From Candidatus Methylomirabilota bacterium (GTDB lineage: Bacteria > Methylomirabilota > Methylomirabilia > Methylomirabilales > CSP1-5), in contig JAHFDE010000087.1 of the NCBI GenBank assembly GCA_023249165.1, positions 1 to 8,557 of the forward strand: DNA of 8,557 nucleotides. The letters run 5' to 3'. This document shows, in pieces, positions 6,223-8,557 of this stretch. The translations under genes were made by a program, and so were the position numbers. The notes below the pieces were generated by a model that saw only the letters and a program-made list of their open reading frames with translations, had not been told where the DNA came from and searched no databases. Numbering within the stretch: the first letter of the stretch is position 1; each line of letters begins with the position of its first letter.

Positions 6223-6774
6223 ATGGCCGAGGAGATCGCCGAACTCCTGGTCTCGGAGGCCGACCTTCAGGCGAAGGTCCGAGAGCTGGGGGAGAGGATC
6301 TCGAGCGACTACGCCGGGAAGGACCTGGTGCTGATCAGCGTGCTCAAGGGGGGATTCATCTTTCTCGCCGACTTGTGTCGCGCCATCAGGTTGCCGGTGA
6401 CCATTGATGTTATGGCGGTGTCGAGCTACGGCCCCGGGGCCAGGCCGCTCGGTGTCGTCAAGATTCTCAAGGATCTCGACGAGAGCATCACGGGTCGCGA
6501 GGTCCTCGTCGTCGAGGATGTCATCGATACGGGGCTGACCCTGAGCTATCTCTTGCGCAACCTCCAGCCCCGGGTCCCTGCCAGTCTTAAGGTCTGTGTG
6601 CTGCTCGATAAGCCGGCACGCCGCATTGCGGACCTCCCCATCGCCTATCGGGGGTTTGAGATCCCCGACAAGTTCGTGGTGGGCTACGGTCTCGACTTTG
6701 CCCAGCGGTATCGGAACCTCCCCTTTATTGCGACGCTGACCAAGGAGGCCATGGACCGCCTCAGCCGCGCGTAA
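6223..6774 (+). CDS. hpt: Hypoxanthine (guanine) phosphoribosyltransferase
   Basis: Converts hypoxanthine and usually guanine with PRPP to IMP/GMP, the purine salvage step, in the cytoplasm. From the ATG at 6223 it is 183 residues, the normal Hpt length, beginning MAEEIAELLVSEADLQ like other family members. Motifs: the SVLKGG PRPP-binding strand-turn, SSYG in the flexible loop, the PRPP signature VVEDVIDTGLT (V96-T106; E98, D99, catalytic base D102), the purine-contacting K130 in LLDKPARR, and IPDKFVVGYGLD (147-158, D158 for Mg). An in-frame ATG at 6175 would add 16 residues, but that stretch overlaps the conserved - strand promoter at 6165-6193, so 6223 is preferred; its ribosome site (TGGGG) is weak. 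Two related - strand RNA elements flank the gene, one each side. Confidence 0.93.
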   Translation: MAEEIAELLVSEADLQAKVRELGERISSDYAGKDLVLISVLKGGFIFLADLCRAIRLPVTIDVMAVSSYGPGARPLGVVKILKDLDESITGREVLVVEDVIDTGLTLSYLLRNLQPRVPASLKVCVLLDKPARRIADLPIAYRGFEIPDKFVVGYGLDFAQRYRNLPFIATLTKEAMDRLSRA

Positions 6775-6835
6775 GAGGAGTGAAGAAAGCGACAAGACGG
6801 CGGCGTGCGAATGGGGAAGGCTTCGGGGCAAGCGA

Positions 6836-7012
6836 AGAGCCCCAAGTGACCCGTTCTGATCCTCGCTCCCAGGCGGCCGGTCCCTGTTTTCCTCCCCTCC
6901 GCTCTTCCCAGAGCGGGGGAGAGTATCTCGGTCACCCGAGCATCAGGGTCCGCCGGTCCCTCCGGATCACGAGACCCGGTTATGGAGACCGAATCGAACC
7001 TCTTGGGGCTCT
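6836..7012 (-). ncRNA. Candidate structured small RNA, copy B
   Basis: Predicted RNA from about 7012 leftwards, roughly 177 nt, paralogous to copy A. The ends form a perfect 10-bp helix: GAGCCCCAAG on the - strand (7011-7002) with CTTGGGGCTC (6846-6837). Relative to A, one G-C pair is now A-U and a U-G pair is C-G. A second helix can form from 6996-6999 with 6853-6856 and 6991-6994 with 6859-6862. The block CCGG-AGGGA-CCGG (6965-6953) is shared with A. Extra to A is a hairpin at 6940-6927, CTCGG-GTGA-CCGAG, whose GTGA loop is a GNRA tetraloop only on the - strand. A strong hairpin lies at 6892-6905/6910-6923 (14 positions, one mismatch). The region 6775-7018 has no recognisable protein on either strand. 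The 3' end is unsure. Confidence 0.6.
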
Positions 7013-7018
7013 ACTGTG

Positions 7019-7046
7019 AATATAGTCGTCACCATTTCCTCGTCAA
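7019..7046 (-). promoter_or_regulatory. Sigma70 promoter of small RNA copy B
   Basis: On the - strand: TTGACG (7046-7041, 5/6), a 16-nt spacer and TATATT (7024-7019, 5/6). Transcription would begin at about 7012, next to the closing helix, matching the layout in copy A. Confidence 0.6.
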
Positions 7047-7057
7047 GGAAAAAATTC

Positions 7058-7107
7058 GCACCTCGCAACGCGGCGCATCATCCGACTCCCGCGAGTAGCA
7101 CCTCGCA
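7058..7107. repeat. 10-bp direct repeat upstream of the toxin-antitoxin promoter
   Basis: GCACCTCGCA occurs at 7058-7067 and again at 7098-7107. The second copy runs into a small hairpin, CGCAC (7104-7108) with GTGCG (7116-7120). These lie 24-86 bp before the -35 at 7144, where an operator could sit; a regulatory role is inference. Confidence 0.3.
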
Positions 7108-7143
7108 CCTTCGATGTGCGGCCCCGAAGCACCTGGAGAACGG

Positions 7144-7172
7144 TTGACATGGAGGACAACTGAGGCTAGATT
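7144..7172 (+). promoter_or_regulatory. Sigma70 promoter of the mntA-hepT operon
   Basis: A consensus TTGACA (7144-7149), a 17-nt spacer and TAGATT (7167-7172, 4/6) predict a start near 7179, giving a 32-nt leader that holds GAGGG (7201-7205) before the ATG at 7211. Confidence 0.6.
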
Positions 7173-7210
7173 TCGATCAGATGTGGGGTGAAGCTGTGCT
7201 GAGGGCGAAA

Positions 7211-7513
7211 ATGGGACGGAACAGGCAGGTCGAGCAGCTCATCAAGATCCTTCGGCAGCGCATGCCGGAGCTCAAGGAGCGCTACAACGTAACCTCCCTG
7301 GGCCTCTTCGGCTCGTACGTCCGCAATCAGCAGACCCCTCGGTCCGACCTAGACATCCTTGTCGAGTTTGCGGAAGCACCGGATATCTTCGAATTCATGG
7401 ACCTCGAGAAGCATCTGGCCAAACTTCTTGGTGTCAGGGTAGAGCTTGTTAGCAGGAAAGCGTTGAAGGGGAATATCGGGCAACGAATTCTCCGCGAAGT
7501 CCTTCACGTATGA
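7211..7513 (+). CDS. mntA: MntA-type nucleotidyltransferase antitoxin
   Basis: Minimal nucleotidyltransferase of the type VII HepT/MntA toxin-antitoxin class; in studied systems it neutralises the HEPN toxin by adding AMP units to a tyrosine near the toxin active site. The 100-residue product has the core motif GLFGSYVRNQQTPRSDLDILVEF (31-53): G34-S35, then the metal-binding pair D46 and D48, and a likely third acidic residue E78 in VRVELV. The ATG at 7211 has GAGGG at 5 nt; an ATG at 7181 in the same frame would lie about 15 nt past any purine-rich site and right at the predicted transcript start, so the shorter form is preferred. It overlaps hepT by 4 nt (ATGA). GC content and codon choice are lower than in the genes to the left, suggesting transfer. 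Confidence 0.85.
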   Translation: MGRNRQVEQLIKILRQRMPELKERYNVTSLGLFGSYVRNQQTPRSDLDILVEFAEAPDIFEFMDLEKHLAKLLGVRVELVSRKALKGNIGQRILREVLHV

Positions 7514-7881
7514 GACAAAAGAGAAGAGACTATTCGGATTATCTTCGCGACATCCTTGATGCTATGGACAAGCTAGAACAATTCACGCGAGGAATGAGGT
7601 TTAAACACTTCGCGAGCGACGACAAGACAAATTTTGCTGTGGTGAGGGCACTGGAAATTATCGGAGAGGCAGCGAAACACATACCGAAGACGGTAAGAGA
7701 TAGGCACCCAGAAATGCCCTGGACCAAGATGGCGGGAATGCGAGATAAGCTCATTCACAGATACTTTGGGGCTGATCTCGAGATCGTATGGGGCACGGCA
7801 ACCGACCTCATCCCGAGTTTGAAGCCATTGGTTGCTGAAGCGGTCGAGAAAGAAGTCGAGAGGCGGAGGCGGCTCAAATGA
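7510..7881 (+). CDS. hepT: HepT-type HEPN RNase toxin
   Basis: A 123-residue all-helical HEPN-domain toxin, the partner of the MntA antitoxin; such toxins cut RNA, including tRNA in some systems, when free. The catalytic motif R-x4-H-x-Y is present as RDKLIHRY (R78, H83, Y85); Y85 is the equivalent of the tyrosine that MntA AMPylates in studied pairs. The upstream helix VVRALEIIGEAAKHIPKTVRDRHPEMPW (44-71) is characteristic of this family. The start overlaps the mntA stop by 4 nt and its own stop overlaps the ATG of the exported protein gene by 4 nt. All key residues are intact, so the pair looks functional. The A/T-richer sequence sets it apart from the surrounding GC-rich genes. Confidence 0.87.
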   Translation: MRQKRRDYSDYLRDILDAMDKLEQFTRGMRFKHFASDDKTNFAVVRALEIIGEAAKHIPKTVRDRHPEMPWTKMAGMRDKLIHRYFGADLEIVWGTATDLIPSLKPLVAEAVEKEVERRRRLK

Positions 7882-8210
7882 CATACGGACTAATCCTCGT
7901 AGCTTTGGCTTGGCTCGGCACCGGGGTGGCGGGGGCGCATGAGGGGCGCATCGTCGATCTCAAGAAGGTCCCCGCGGACCACCAGGTCGAAGGCGTCAAC
8001 TACTGCAAGGGGACCTACCGGCTGAAGCTCAAGGACGGCTCGACCACTGACTTCACGGAATTCGACCTCAGATTCAAGACCGACTCGGGACCTACCGGGC
8101 CGAATCCGGGTGCCCCCGTCCTGATTCCCGCAGGGATGGCCGGGGACCGGGCCTTCCTCATTTTCGCCGACCTGGACGAAATGAAAACCGCCCTCACGAA
8201 AGCCTGCTAG
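7878..8210 (+). CDS. Small exported protein of unknown function
   Basis: I do not recognise the family. The 110-residue product begins with a signal peptide (GLILVALAWLGTGVAGA), with likely cleavage after A20 to leave a mature protein starting HEGRIVDLKK. The rest is a soluble, beta-rich-looking domain (YCKGTYRLKLKDGSTTDFTEFDLRFKTDSG) ending in DLDEMKTALTKAC. Two cysteines, C43 and the final C110, could form a disulfide outside the cytoplasm. It starts inside the hepT stop (ATGA), so it may be translationally coupled to the toxin-antitoxin pair, although from about 7925 on its GC-rich sequence resembles the older chromosomal genes. It may therefore be a resident gene whose start was re-set when the toxin-antitoxin pair arrived. 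An N-terminal His in the mature chain could bind metal, which is speculative. Confidence 0.7.
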   Translation: MTYGLILVALAWLGTGVAGAHEGRIVDLKKVPADHQVEGVNYCKGTYRLKLKDGSTTDFTEFDLRFKTDSGPTGPNPGAPVLIPAGMAGDRAFLIFADLDEMKTALTKAC

Positions 8211-8228
8211 GACCCCAAGAGCTTAGGA

Positions 8229-8280
8229 CTGAGCCCTTCGACAGGACTTCGGCGAGCTCAGTCGAGCCGCTCAGGGCGAG
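8229..8280. repeat. REP-like palindromic repeat
   Basis: The segment starting CTGAGCCCTTCGACAGGA and ending GCCGCTCAGGGCGAG is a partly palindromic unit. GCCCT (8233-8237) pairs with AGGGC (8273-8277) and GACT (8245-8248) with AGTC (8260-8263). From memory, very similar GAGCCCTTCGACAGG sequences recur between genes in many environmental bacterial genomes as dispersed palindromes. Confidence 0.5.
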
Positions 8281-8313
8281 GACTGAGTGCTGAGTGCTGA
8301 AACCTCAGTCCTC
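8278..8313. terminator. Inverted repeat between convergent genes, possible bidirectional terminator
   Basis: GAGGACTGAG (8278-8287) and CTCAGTCCTC (8304-8313) form a perfect 10-bp stem with a 16-nt loop. It lies between the tail-to-tail exported-protein and NmrA-like genes and overlaps the end of the REP-like unit. The loop region contains a tandem TGAGTGC (8284-8297). There is no U tract on either side, so termination is a positional inference. Confidence 0.4.
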
Positions 8314-8317
8314 ATCG

Positions 8318-8557
8318 CTAGCCCTTCAGGGCAGGGGCGAGCACGTTCTTCACGAAAGTCTCGAAGGTGGTGGGCGTTGTCGTCTCCGGCGACCGTTCGA
8401 CTTCGTCCATGATCCTGTCAGCCTGGAACCCGGCGTACATCTCGAGCATTGTGTCGGCCACGTTCTCGGTGGCACCCATAGCGATCATGGCCTCCTTCGC
8501 CTTGGCGGGCGGCACCTGCACGTGCTTGACCTCCTTGCCGATGGCCCGGCTGATGAT
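8318..8557 (-). CDS. NmrA-like NAD(P)-binding protein, C-terminal end
   Basis: This is the C-terminal 79 residues of a gene entering from the right edge of the window, ending at TAG (8320-8318). It is open to the edge and reads IISRAIGKEVKHVQVPPAKAKEAMIAMGATENVADTMLEMYAGFQ... and ends FVKNVLAPALKG. The pattern of GxxVxxVxVPxxxAxEAMxxMG, then a LxEMYxGF helix, and a late TTFETFVKNVLAP segment is typical of the substrate-side end of NmrA/SDR-a5-type proteins, which bind NAD(P)(H) through an N-terminal Rossmann fold not present here. Some members act as redox sensors, others as quinone or nucleotide-sugar reductases; this fragment cannot decide. It is convergent with the exported-protein gene. 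Confidence 0.75.
   Translation of the reverse strand: MISRAIGKEVKHVQVPPAKAKEAMIAMGATENVADTMLEMYAGFQADRIMDEVERSPETTTPTTFETFVKNVLAPALKG

Noticed and set aside
6970..7012. tRNA-like T-loop (GGTTCGATTC) on the - strand
   Set aside because: The arm around it does not pair as a tRNA T-stem, no anticodon or acceptor arm can be built, and the related copy A lacks the motif.
6780..7019. 79-codon open frame on the + strand
   Set aside because: It coincides with the structured RNA copy B, has no family likeness, and copy A keeps no corresponding frame.
1..8557. CRISPR array, rRNA, integrase or insertion sequence
   Set aside because: No regularly spaced repeats, rRNA-like sequence or transposase/integrase motifs are visible.

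Overview
The window is about 8.6 kb of GC-rich bacterial chromosome, consistent with an uncultured environmental lineage. The mix of a short DipZ/TlpA-like thioredoxin, homoserine kinase, a PyrE-like enzyme and Hpt, and the overall base use, would fit NC10/Methylomirabilota or Rokubacteria. That placement is an impression, not something the sequence proves. Genes are mostly on the + strand and tightly packed, with GTG/TTG starts and ATGA overlaps.

Layout: (1) 1-427, the 3' part of a thioredoxin-fold gene. It reads open across the window edge except for one in-frame TGA at 101-103, exactly where the first redox cysteine belongs; this is a candidate selenocysteine codon followed by a SECIS-like hairpin. 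(2) 447-864, a promoter, a small exported methionine/lysine-rich protein and an intrinsic terminator. (3) 1009-3684, homoserine kinase (thrB), a zinc-ribbon plus receiver-domain protein overlapping it by 4 nt, and an MFS exporter. (4) 3772-4740, a GNAT-family acetyltransferase-like protein with an unassigned C-terminal half. (5) 4797-6774, a PyrE-like phosphoribosyltransferase, a PD-(D/E)XK-like nuclease-fold protein, and hypoxanthine phosphoribosyltransferase (hpt). (6) 7144-7881, a lower-GC MntA/HepT (type VII) toxin-antitoxin operon with its own promoter, followed by an overlapping exported small protein to 8210. (7) 8211-8557, palindromic repeats between convergent genes and the 3' end of an NmrA-like NAD(P)-binding protein on the - strand.

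The least expected signal is a pair of diverged, same-orientation elements flanking hpt (about 6021-6193 and 6836-7046). Read on the - strand each has a near-consensus sigma70 promoter (TTGACA/17/TATATT; TTGACG/16/TATATT). About 7 nt downstream a sequence begins whose 5' and 3' ends form a 10-bp closing helix. Between the two copies that helix shows a compensatory G-C to A-U change and a U-G to C-G change. Inner blocks are also conserved, and one copy has a hairpin capped by a GNRA tetraloop only on the - strand. I interpret these as two paralogous small structured RNA genes antisense to the operon direction. Their overall rod-like architecture recalls 6S RNA, but I cannot assign a family. Their promoter also argues that hpt starts at 6223 rather than 6175.
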